NCBI GenBank assembly: GCA_943737045.1 | Contig: CALSFV010000280.1 | Coordinates: forward strand, 62,001-126,000 | DNA: 64,000 nucleotides | Direction: 5' to 3' | From: Parapristionchus giblindavisi | Taxonomy: Eukaryota > Nematoda > Chromadorea > Rhabditida > Diplogasteridae | In this document: positions 36,563 through 47,400 of the stretch, one piece after another | Layout of the letters: every line of letters begins with the position of its first letter | How positions within the stretch are numbered: the first letter of the stretch is position 1 | The notes under the pieces: model-generated | The model's database searches: none | What the model saw: the letters and a program-made list of their open reading frames with translations, nothing else | Told to the model about the DNA's origin: nothing | Position numbers and translations under genes: made by a program

Positions 36563-39522
36563 ATGACGTCACTAGTCGTACTTGTTCTCGTCTTCGCCAC
36601 CGTAGCATCCGCGGCAAATGACCACCTATGGAACTATGGCAACGACCAGTTTGGAGGTGCGCATTACGCTGTTTAGCGGCCTAATCACAGTGTAGTGGAA
36701 AAAGGGTGAAAACTAGCGGTTAGACGCTAACCACAGTAATGTTGAGCTAAAATCTTGGTAAAGCAGACGGAAAAGTGAAAAGAAGTGTTAATTTTGTGAT
36801 TGTAAAAGTAGTTGGAAGTGTAGCTATCCAACAATCGCGCAAAGGGTTTCTATTGTAAAAGTTTGTCGAATTTCGAAGCTACTTTTACAATCACAAAATT
36901 AACACTACTTTTCACTTTTCCATCTACTTTTCCACGATTTTAACACCACATAAGTCTGCAGGTCCCGAGTTCTGGGGACTGGTCGACAAGCGCTGGGAGA
37001 TGTGCCACAAGGGCAAGCTGCAGTCGCCGATCGATATTGCGCCCGATCGCCTGCTGTTCGACCCGGGTCTCAGACCGATTCACGTGGACCGGGTTACGGT
37101 AAGTCCTGGATTCTGTAGTTTGCACTTTGATCTTTGATCTTTGAAGGTGGCTAGTGAACTGGTGAACACCGGCCAGATGCCGCGAGTGCGCATCGGCAAC
37201 TCTGCTCGACGGTCGCCTGCCAACCTCTCAGGAGGACCGCTCAATAACTATCGGTATACGGTATTTGGTTATTAATCAATCGATAATCGGATAAAACGAG
37301 CATATTAACCTAAACTCGTTTATCTTATTAGCACCTTGTGCAGAAGAGTAAGTCAGGAGTAGGGGGGAAGTTGCTGGCAACTCCGTCACTGAGAGACTTC
37401 TTTCTAAATAAACTGCTAAACGTGAATATAGATTCGACCGATATTCCTGAGCATAACCAATCAATGATCTTCAGCTACCGTATCCAGCGAATCGATATCC
37501 ACTACGGTAGAGACGGACTGCCGAAAGGAAGCGAGCACTCGATCGATGGCAAGCGGTTCCCGATGGAGGTGCGATTTAGCTTCATCTGTAGTCTGATCTT
37601 TGATCTCTGTAGTCTGATCTTTGATCTCTGTAGTCTGATCTTTGATCTCCGTAATCAGATCTTTGATCTCTGTAGTCTGCACTTTGGTCTCCGTAGTGTG
37701 ATCTTTGATCTCTGTAGTCTGATCTTTGATCTCTAGGCTTTATAAAACTATTAGACTATCTTAATAATAATTTAGCAAATTTGAATTATTGAATATTTGA
37801 TCTCTGTAGTCTGATCTTTGATCTCTGTAGTCTGATCTTTGATCTCTCAGCTGCAACTGCTCGCCTTCAACACGGATCTGTACGCCAACTTCTCGCTGGC
37901 ATCCCGATCGCCGAACGGCATCGCGGCGATATCGGTGCTGGTCGACGTAAGATCTTCGTTCATAGATCATTCACACAGAGAATGGATGACTGGATGAGAA
38001 AGATTTGCACAAGATCTTCTCTCATATGCAAATAGTCATCATCCAGTCGATTCTCATTCATCGGTTACTATCCGACACACACACAGTGAAAAGAGGTGCA
38101 ACCCACAGCACATAAGACTGGGAACTGTTATACTTAACACTTTTTGAGCTATTTTAACACCCAAAAAGTGGTAAATATAACACTTCACATGTCTTATGTG
38201 CTGTGGGTTATGCATTTTTCTCTGTGTATTGCTAGCTGGCATAGTGCCAAGAATTACGCTCATCTGCTGTTGACCAAATAGTGATCTTTGATCTTTTCTC
38301 TGTGTTCACTAAACTATCTAAATATAATAATATTTTAATAAACTCTCATATTTCAATATTTGATCTGTAATTTCAGATCGGACAAGAAACGAACGATGAA
38401 CTGCAGAAGTTGACTATTGCTACGGCTTCAGTCGCCAGTCCTGGTACGTTGATCTTTGATCTTTGAACAGCATAGATAATTTCTGTTTGACGAATAGTCG
38501 ATGTGTAATTTGAAGATTAATAGGTTTTTTGATCGTTTACTATAGAATCTAACTTGATCTTTGATATATCAACCCAGAAGTTTTAATTTCAGCTTCATCT
38601 TTTCCGAAAGCTACAATATTTGCCTTTTTTTCAATCTCCTTGATACCTAACTACTCTAGATTGATCTACCACTTCTCCTATTTGATCTTTGATCTCTGAG
38701 ATAGATCTTTGATCTTTCAGATCAACGAGTCGAACTAGCCGATCTCAAGCCATGGGCGCTCCTGCCTGTCACACGAGACTTTGTCACCTACCAGGTACCG
38801 TAATCCGATCGATTATCTCATTTCTACCGTAACCCATAATCTCATTTCTACCGTAACCCCCTACCTGATTCAGGGTAGCATGACCTCGCCCGGATGCCAC
38901 GAGACCGTAACGTGGATAGTCGTCAATCAGCCCATCTATATCACCTCTAATGATGTACGGTAACTGTTTGCGAGTACTGTAGATGGTTACGGTAACATTA
39001 GGGATACTGTAGCCTTGTCCAGCAACTACCGTAATCATTGCAGCTCACGGAGTGGGGCCGACTCCTGACGCGCACGGACAAGACGTCAGAGCCGGCTTAT
39101 CTGGCGCCTAATTCCCGGCCCCTCCAGAAACTGAACGGACGCCTGCTCCGCACCAACATTCAGCACAAGACCGTCAATGTAAGCACTGTAATATTACGGT
39201 AGCCAATCGCGAACTGACTTTATTGATGTACAGTGATCCTAGCCTATCATGAACAGGCTTTATTCTTCGATATACAGTAACCCTAGCCTATCGTGAACTA
39301 ACTCCATTTATCGTGGTACCGTAATCGTTCATTCAGCCGCTTCAGGCGGACGACGAGTGTAATCTGCCGCTGACGCGTCTGACTTATCGATCGAATGTCG
39401 TCACTTCCGGCGGCGGGAGTGCACCGACCAATCAGCGATCGATACCTGCCCCAGTCTCCAAGCACAAGAAACGGCACACTGCCCACAAACAACTAGGCCA
39501 CGATCAGGATCTTTTCTTGTAA
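36563..39522 (+). CDS. carbonic anhydrase-related protein (CARP X/XI type), predicted non-catalytic
   Basis: Exons 36563-36656, 36962-37098, 37147-37253, 37475-37568, 37851-37946, 38377-38443, 38721-38794, 38874-38954, 39044-39178 and 39346-39522 give 353 residues. ATG follows TTGCAG directly, suggesting trans-splicing. A signal peptide (SLVVLVLVFATVASA) opens the chain. The alpha-CA fold is clear: GPEFWGLV, QSPIDI, GSEHSIDGKRFP, TYQGSMTSPGCHETVTW. Of the three zinc ligands only one seems kept: the FHFHW region reads IDIHYG (Asp, His), and the third His position in MELQLLAF is Gln. This matches secreted CARPs (nematode cah-1/cah-2 group), which act as binding proteins. The C-terminal tail is basic (KHKKRHTAHK). 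An acceptor 9 nt upstream of the last exon would add three residues in frame. AATAAA lies at 39648. Confidence 0.88.
36735..36955. repeat. hairpin MITE in intron 1 of the CARP gene
   Basis: The arms GGAAAAGTGAAAAGAAGTGT and ACACTACTTTTCACTTTTCC match those of 8985-9195. Nearly the whole 305-nt intron is this element. Confidence 0.7.
37571..37848. repeat. 21-bp tandem repeat (TCTGTAGTCTGATCTTTGATC)n
   Basis: About eight units, then a 60-bp AT-rich break, then two more, fill intron 4 of the CARP gene. The GATCTTTGATC core recurs in other introns of this gene, of the kinase gene and in the 5S/U5 array. Confidence 0.9.
38083..38229. repeat. hairpin MITE (ACACAG...GTGTTA family) in CARP intron 5
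   Basis: AACCCACAGCACATAAGACT at the left and TGTCTTATGTGCTGTGGGTT at the right, ending TTTTTCTCTGTGT. It is closely related to 32502-32640. Confidence 0.75.
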
Positions 39523-39647
39523 TTATCGATTGATACTAGTCAATTATTGATCGATTGCTAAGCTTTTTCATCCTATCCAAACGGGTCCCGCGCACCAATA
39601 CGAGTACGTTCCTGAATCACGCAATAATTGTATATATCGATTGAGCT

Positions 39648-39653
39648 AATAAA
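39648..39653 (+). terminator. poly(A) signal of the CARP gene
   Basis: AATAAA 125 bp downstream of the stop codon. The region 39660-40780 between this gene and cox-6A has no gene I can support; it contains ATT-rich simple sequence near 40687. Confidence 0.5.
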
Positions 39654-40782
39654 GATTATCAATGATCTATTAATATCTATTAACAGCACAAACTATTTGG
39701 CTCATTGATGGCTGGCTCAATGATTACACTATTCGAAATATTCCATTGAAATTCGCAAGAAAGTACGAGAAATCCAGTGATGGACAGTGAATATCCCAGA
39801 GCTTTCAAGTACGTGCGAGTATCCATGTTTAGAAACAAAAAGCGTGCGGGCACAACAAATATCAAGAAAACTGTCAATTTATAAAATGCAGATGTTTGCT
39901 AGTGGGTATTTCCCGCGGCATAACCAGGGACCATTGCTGGACAACCCAATGATGGCATCTCCCATCGCATGACATGAAACGCCCTTCAGAATATCTCATC
40001 ATGAAAAGTATCAAGTCACACTATATTCCCATGACGTCATCACAACCCCAACCCGAGTCTCGTGTCTATAATTGCAGTCGTGAGAAAGGGACTCAAGTAT
40101 ATGTGAATAAGGATTCAATAAAACATCATCGCTTTCGCTTGAACCAAAGCAACGATGCATATCGATTATGTAAAAATTAAATATAAATAAAAAGTAATAG
40201 TAAAACATTCTCAATCCTAAAACACTCCTTCATTCTCACTTTGGCAACGCCTCTCCATTACCGATTGATGTGTCGATATCATTCGTTTATTAATCGTAGC
40301 AACAAATATGCAAATATATGTAGGAGAGCTACATTAAATGGATTTATCTAGTCTCGGTTGGGGGTGTATCGTACACAACAGTCACACACAAACACAGTCA
40401 GTCAGTCAGGCTGCCACACTCATGTGCAGGTAGGAAAGAGAGATGAGCGATGATGGGGGTCTACATGCGCGCCAAGGACTAGCCTGCAATACGGATCGTT
40501 GATTGAAGAAACGAGATTCTAAAACATTTTAATCACTTCGAAATAATACACGTTCCAAATAAATTAACAGTTAAAAATGTCTTATCTTTCACGTGTTATC
40601 CGCACAAACGATAAATATTATTACTATTCTTACTGCTCTCGATCTTTTAAATCAACATTTAACTTGTATGAAAGGATGAATATATTATTATTATTATTTA
40701 TTATCATTATTACAAGGTCATCGTACCTCGTGTGCATGTACCGTCATCGTTAGGTTAGTGTGTCTCTCGTCTCTCTCATAAT

Positions 40783-42031
40783 CTAATGGTGATCACGCTC
40801 GGCCTCGAATCCGACTCCGGGCACGAATTGCTCGGCCTTGTTGTGGAAGAGCGAGTGGTTGCCGTCTCCCCAGGGGAAGGGCTGCAATCATAATATATTA
40901 GTAATTATACAAATATTATTGAGAACATTCAATAATATCAATCAACAATACGCATTGCAACGCTTATCGATTGATTGATTACGTCAAGCACACGTGGGCA
41001 GCCATTGCCGTTGGAAATAAAAATCGGGTAGGTCGCATACTATGCATAGCTGGTTATTTCATTTTTAGCGATTTTTGGGAAAATCAGGTAGGTCGGTTGC
41101 CGAAATGGTTGTGGCTCTTGCTGCAATGCCGCCCACTTATGACGTCAAATGTCGACGTGCTGATAGAAATGAACCTTGTTGCGGACGTTGAGGTAGGGGT
41201 AGGCGACGTGATCGGGGCGAGCCTTAGAGTGGTGCTTGGAGTGGTCCTGCAAATAGGAAAATGTAAAATTAAATAATTAAAATCTATTTTTTAAGCGATA
41301 TACGCAGCGCGAGGAAAATTGACGAGACGGGGTCGTCAATATAAAATGTAATTCATGATTATGCGCAATTCCAGGTATACTCCGCTGACGGTATGAATTC
41401 AGCTGGACGAAAGTTAACGGAAGATTAATTTCTTCGAAATATTTCATTCAAGGAATTCGCAAGTTCACGATCACAAAATCAGGGAATGATCACACACAAA
41501 GCCTCAAATTCACGATCACTAAATCAGGGAACGATCACGAAGTAGTTTGCAATACTTACACTGTACGCGGCGTACATGGTGAGAGCGAGGCATGGGATGG
41601 AGCAAACGAAGAAGATCTGCAACAATGTTAATATTCGAAATAAGGAATTGACGAATCATTATTACAACTGATCAATTTAATTTAACTATAAGAGATACGC
41701 TGGCACTACTTCAGAACACGAAACCAGTCCAAGAGAATAGTATAGTCTAGTGTAAAATGTCGTTTTATTCCTGTTTATTTCATTTTTCGTATGCTTTTGG
41801 ACTGGTGCGGTGCTCTGGTCCCGGGTTCTTAAGTAGTGCCAGTAGTAGAAGTAGTAGTGCTGTGCCTACCTTTCTCCAGGTGGACATGGTGGTGTCGGCG
41901 GACTTGAGCTGGCTGTTAAGTCCCTGGCGGAATCCGTCAAAGTTGTTGGCTCCGTAGAACTGACCAGATGACTGGCGAGCCTGCTGGACGGAGCGCAAGG
42001 CGAGACGAGGGAAGCCCAGTGTGCGGTTCAT
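40783..42031 (-). CDS. cox-6A: cytochrome c oxidase subunit 6A, mitochondrial
   Basis: Four exons (42031-41870, 41616-41560, 41246-41175, 40881-40783) give 129 residues. The N-terminus is a mitochondrial presequence (Arg, Ser, Gln, no acids: [20 protein letters not shown]). It is followed by a matrix helix ([15 protein letters not shown]), one membrane span ([19 protein letters not shown]) and the subunit VIa signature in the intermembrane part: [34 protein letters not shown]. Subunit 6A is a nuclear-encoded regulator of complex IV in the inner membrane. Length and exon phases are as expected. The ATG lies 2 nt after ATTGCAG, as at a trans-spliced start. It is the second of two co-oriented genes, 519 bp behind the kinase. 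Confidence 0.95.
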
Positions 42032-42550
42032 GACTGCAATAAGTAGGCATTACTAGCCTGTGCAAATGAAAACAAGCATACCGACGGTCAAGTAATTACA
42101 GACCGTTTTGTTAGATCACAAGAGTGCAAATGACAATAAGAATTAAATTTACAGATGAAAAAATGCAAATAATTGGTGAATATGCAACGTCAGAAGGGAT
42201 AACACGTGTGAAATAGTGGAATTTCGGTCTAGATTAACGTAGAAAACGTGATCAACAACTCGTGATTCAACTAGTAACGCGTAAAAATATAACTTTAACG
42301 CATCGGACGTGCTGTTAGCGATGTCAACACTAGGCAACGTGGAAATTTCACCACACCACCACATACCGTATGCTACACACAATTTTCGCTATCGTGAACT
42401 GTTTTAATTTTGCTTTTGTGTTATATTTCATTTTTTTAAACTCTGAATACATTTATTGTTGTCAGTGAGTAGTTATGGGAAACAAGAAATGTGCGATGTC
42501 GTCGGTTCCTGCTGACTGGATATTTGAATTGACATCAGCACCGATCTAAT

Positions 42551-45500
42551 CTACTTCTTCATCGAAGCTGGTTTCTGAAAAATCACTATTAAGTCAATCA
42601 TTTAAAATTTATAACTAAATATAAAATATAATTAAAGTGTGTGCTTTTAATCACCTTCTTCCCTTCCTTCGATAGATTGATCTGAAATTGCATTTTGATT
42701 AATTGTTAAAAATCGGAAGAAAATTTTGTTGATTTTTTTACCTTCTTGACTCCCTCTTTTGAGGCGCCTTTCTGCTGATCGGGCTTAGCCTAAATTTATT
42801 TATTTATTAATTTATTTTTATTTAAATCTTTTAAATGCATAAAATGACCATCAATATCTGTACCTTGTTATAGCGTCCGACGCTCAATTTATCATTGTTG
42901 CCACCAGCCTTATTCGCGCCAGCGACCTTAGAATTAATCGATAATCAATCAATCAATCGATAATCGATCCTGTCATCTGCAATATCATGCTCACCTTCTC
43001 TTTGCTACCCTCCTTCGAACCATTCTTGTTTTTGTAACCTTCTTTCGAACCAGCCTTCTTCGCGGCACCGACCTTGGAATCAATAGATAATCGATCAATC
43101 AATAATCGATCTGATCCAATCACGATATATCATACTCACCTTCTCTTTACTACCTTCCTTCGGAACACGTCGGAATACCTGCAATTTGTCCTATAGTACT
43201 CCGGTATTTTTGGCTCGCGGGGCACAGCATTGAGAGGCCAAATCTCGCGGGGTACACCGCGAGGAGCACCACGGTGTGGAAGAGACGGTGTATCTCGCTG
43301 GGTGGACATCAAATCTCGCGGGGCGCACCGTCCCTTCTACCCCACGGGGTACACAGGAGTATGGATTAGTAAACAGCAGACAGCAGAACGCACCACCGGT
43401 ATCGCACCGTCTCCACCCTTGTCATGACCATGCAGCGAGGCGCTCTGAATGACACATTACTATACCAGATACGGTATCTACACCATACAATGCTAGGTGG
43501 CTTCTTTTCAACGGGCGCCGGCGCCTTTCCGGAGCCTGTAGGCGCCTTTCCGGAGCCTGAAGGCGCCTTTCCGGAGCCTGAAGGCGCCTTTCCGGAGCCT
43601 GACGCGGCGTGATCTTGCTGTGATGGCTTCGATATGGAGCCAACTTTGGATGGCGCGCGATCAGGCGCAGGAGCTTGTGGTTTATCTACCACCTCGGCAG
43701 ATAGAACTATTTCTGGAAAGTTTTTTTGAATTATTGATTTTTAAAGAAATTCAGTAATACTGTGATCTCCACATTCCGTGTTGGGCGGTGAATCGATCAA
43801 CTTTAGGGGCATCTTAAACGACATCAGTTATCGATTGATTCATTGATCTACCTCACATTCTTCTTTGGATCTTCCGCAGAAGCCATTCGACCCCAGTCGA
43901 TCCTTGCGAAGCCTTCCTGAATATCCTGCAAAAGATCAAAGATCAAAGATTATGGATCTAAGATCAAAGATCAATGCCTTCTGGTCTATCTTGCCCTCCA
44001 TGAGGTAGTGCTTGGGTATGTCGACGTTCATGTAGCACGAGGGAATGAAGTCGGCAGAATCCTCGGATCTCGATTTCTTCTTTCTCGCCACGACCTATAA
44101 TAATAATTTATTCACCATAAATTCGCAAACACGCAAATAAAAAAATAATTGGATCAATGTGGAAGTGAGAGATCAATCGTACAAAGGATGGAGGCGGGGA
44201 ATACTAGAGCTCGAATGTTCTAGCTCTAGCACTAGCTCTAGAGCTCTAGAGGTCTAGAAGATCGGGAAGGGAAGATAATGGGGCGGGTGGATGACAATAA
44301 GGATAAGACCCCCCCCCCATAAGGATAGTTCCCCAAGTCCTTTCTATTATTAGTATTATTTTTCTTATCGTTTCTGTATTTGCTGTCGCACCTGTCACGG
44401 GTGTATCAAATAAATAAATAAGAAATTCGGGGGAACTGGCCAGTGACCTTGTCCGTTGGGTCGGTCTTCTTGGGTCTAATCGGGCCCGTTCCTCCCTGCG
44501 CAACAGTCTTCTTATTCGAGTCAGCGCCCCCCTTGCTCTTGTTCTCAGTATCGGTCTGCTTATAGATCAAGGATCAAAGATCAAAGATTAAAGATCAAAG
44601 ATCAAAGATCAAACCGTTTTCGATCGGTCTGTAGTGTTCGTTAGAATGCGCGAGCCATCATTGACGAACAAGTTCTGAGTTTTCTGCGACTGTTCAGCAT
44701 TTGAAGGAGACTTTGCATCCTTGAATTGCAAAAAAATCATTTCACGATCAATCTTTTGATGCGTCTACAGTAACCTTATCAATCGCTCCCTCCTTCTTCT
44801 CAACCGGTGTAGTGGACGGTGGCTTCTTGAAACGCAGCCGTACATCCTCCTCTTCTTTGGCCGTTGGAGGACCGTTGATTTTGAGCGGATCGTACCTGAG
44901 GTATACGGTAACTAAGGTATACAGTAACTACTGGACAATCAATCAATAATACTTGAAGAACGCTGCGGCTTGCGTGTAACCAGGAGGCGGATTCATCTTG
45001 CGCATGGCGTTCCGCTGAATGAGCAATACGATAGGTTACGGTGGGATACTGTAGGACATAGATCAGTACGATACTGTGGGTTACGGTAGGATACTGTAGG
45101 ATAGAACGGTACTGTGGGTTACGGTAGGATACTGTAGGACAGAACGGTACTGTGGGTTACGGTAGGCCACTCACATTGGCTGCAGCGATCTCCCGCAATT
45201 CCCATTCATACTGATCTTCAAACGTGACGGCGCACCTCTGGCGCACTTTGTCCAAGGAATCAAAGATGCGATAGTAATCTGGTCTCCTGCAACGATTGTT
45301 CGCTATCGATTGATTCCCTACCGTAATCTCTCATATTAATGTGTCTCATTTCATACATTCGCACGTAGATAAAAATATGTATGAAATCTCACTGGTAGCA
45401 ATCGAGCGTTCGGAGATATTGAGGAATGAACTTCATCTCTTCTGAAATCGATTATTGATTGATTGTTCGATACGGTTACAGTAACCTGGCATTTTGATCA

Positions 45501-47020
45501 TGAGATGATCATCCTTCATGCAGAGTTTCTTGATCTCTACCATCTATAAACCAATCGATAAATTACTATAGATTACGGTAGACATACTATAGATTACGGT
45601 AGCCCAATCGATAAATTACTGTGAATTACGGTAGCCACTTACGGGTCGGGAATCGCCGCTACCCCATGGTAGACCGCAATAGAGATCTATGAGCAAATAC
45701 AGAAACGACCAAATGTCATCCTTGCGTCCCTGAATACAGCAATCATAGACATATTGATTGATATTGATGGAATATTGATTTATAGATAGATTGATTAGCA
45801 TAGGCATATTGGCATATCAGTAGAACAGTAGAAGTAGTACAGTAGACAGAAGATAACGGTAGATTACGGTATGACAGAAGGGTTACGGTAGTAATTGGCA
45901 CGGTAGATAAAATACCTGTTCTTTGTCCTCGTGCATTGAGGGCGAAGCGAATCGCCATGTGCCCTTGAAGTCTACGTGCGCTCGCGCTTTCCGTGGTACC
46001 CAACCTCCTATCTTCTTCCCATGAGCATCCTTCAGCGGGGGAAACCCGATGGCTCTGGAGATACGGTAGTAGTACGGGTACGGTAAGGTTACGGTACCTC
46101 GCCAGACCAAAATCGATGAGATAGACCACTCTTGCTTGAGCGGGAACCGCATAATTACCGAGTACGAAGTTGCCCGGCTTTATGTCGCGATGTACAAAGC
46201 CTCGGTCGTGTATCGTCTAAATGGTGTGGATTACGGTAGAATTGGTAAACGTTGTGTGTCGTATATATGGTGTGGATTACGGTAGAATTGGTAAACGACG
46301 CTCAACCTTAATTCCATAGAGACACTGTATGGCTATTCGAGTAAGCGTCCTTAGCGGAAAGCCATCGGGATAGTGCTTGTCCTTTAAAGGACAATCAATA
46401 AATCAATATATCGATCGATACCGTATACCTTGATCCGCTTGAGATTTTCTCCAAGAAGAGTGATGATCATGTAGCAGTAGGTCTTCTTCTTACCCGATCG
46501 ATAAAGCGTCGGAATATGCGACCGAAAACCCTCATTGTGAATCTCCTTCAATAGTTCTGTCTGAAAAAATCGATAATTACCGTATTCCATCTGCTACAGT
46601 AACCTCCAATTTCAAATGGTTCGCTTCATCGGACTGATTCAATTCGATCTTGAGAGCGGCTACTAGATGCTTGTTCTGAAACGACAAGTGGTGATTGATT
46701 CGAATCAATTAATTGAATCCATTGATTAATTGATTTGTTAATACAGTGAATTATTGACTAATTGATTATCGATTAATCACCTTGACATTTTCCACCTTGT
46801 ACACCGAACCGAATCCTCCCTCGTCGAGTTTTTGTGTGATCTTCCACGATCCAATACTGTAACAAGAATAAATCAATACTCAGCTACAGTATCCCCAATA
46901 TACCGTACATCTTTCCCATTCGAAATCGACCCAACGCCTCCAACTCCTGAAGGATTTCATAATTTTAATATTATTAATAATGAATAAAATAAAACTTACC
47001 CGTTCCATAGAGGTAGTCAT
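42551..47020 (-). CDS. CK1/TTBK-family protein kinase with long Lys-rich tail
   Basis: Twenty-six small exons from ATG 47020-47018 to TAG 42551-42553 keep phase and give 705 residues. The kinase domain is complete: DEGGFGSVYKV (glycine loop), VAALKIE (ATP Lys), FVHRDIKPGNF (catalytic loop with Asp), DFGLAR, GRKDDIWSFLYLL. HRDIKPGNF and the absence of an APE motif mark the CK1 superfamily; the closest groups are TTBK and worm-expanded CK1 kinases. After residue about 300 the chain turns disordered and basic. One exon (43712-43489) encodes repeats of GSGKAPS. The last six exons are all phase 0, and all but the final one end in Lys. Intron 17 appears to be GC-AG (donor at 43977). Substrates cannot be inferred. 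Exons from the repeat exon onward are less certain than the kinase core. Confidence 0.88.
43203..43345. repeat. GC-rich CTCGCGGGG repeat in a kinase intron
   Basis: CTCGCGGGGCACAG, CTCGCGGGGTACACCGCG, CTCGCTGGGTGG and CTCGCGGGGCGCACC recur within 140 bp, with partial complements. It lies in the intron after the GSGKAP exon. Confidence 0.55.
43517..43603. repeat. 21-bp coding tandem repeat in the kinase tail
   Basis: GGCGCCTTTCCGGAGCCTGAA and close variants occur four times. On the minus strand they encode SGSGKAP heptads. The high identity suggests recent expansion. Confidence 0.9.
44571..44620. repeat. GATCAAAGATCAAAGATC array in a kinase intron
   Basis: Six or seven GATCAAA heptamers lie between kinase exons. 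They are the complement of the GATCTTT runs in the CARP introns. Confidence 0.85.
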
Positions 47021-47400
47021 ATTGAAAGTGACGGTCCGGAAAGTTTGTAGATCGGATTATTGATTATTGAAGTGAAGACGCACAACAGGTTGGCGTAAAC
47101 TGAACTATTCTAGAGAAATGTTCTCCTGTTTAACGAGAGAAACCGCTCACTACGAAAGGAAGAGGCTAAAATGAAACAAGAAAAGAAAACAAAACTAAAA
47201 GGTTGCTTAAAATATTTAAATTGGTGTAGTGTGTGTGGTGTGATAACAAAGACTAGTAAACGGTGTAATAAACACTTTGCCTTTGCTAATTACCGTCCTT
47301 TTGAATTCGCGACGAGACATGGCTGTATTTAATATAATTTTTCCCTAGTATTTCAAAATCATTAATGATTCATAATTTATTTACTTGTTTTTGTTTAGTA

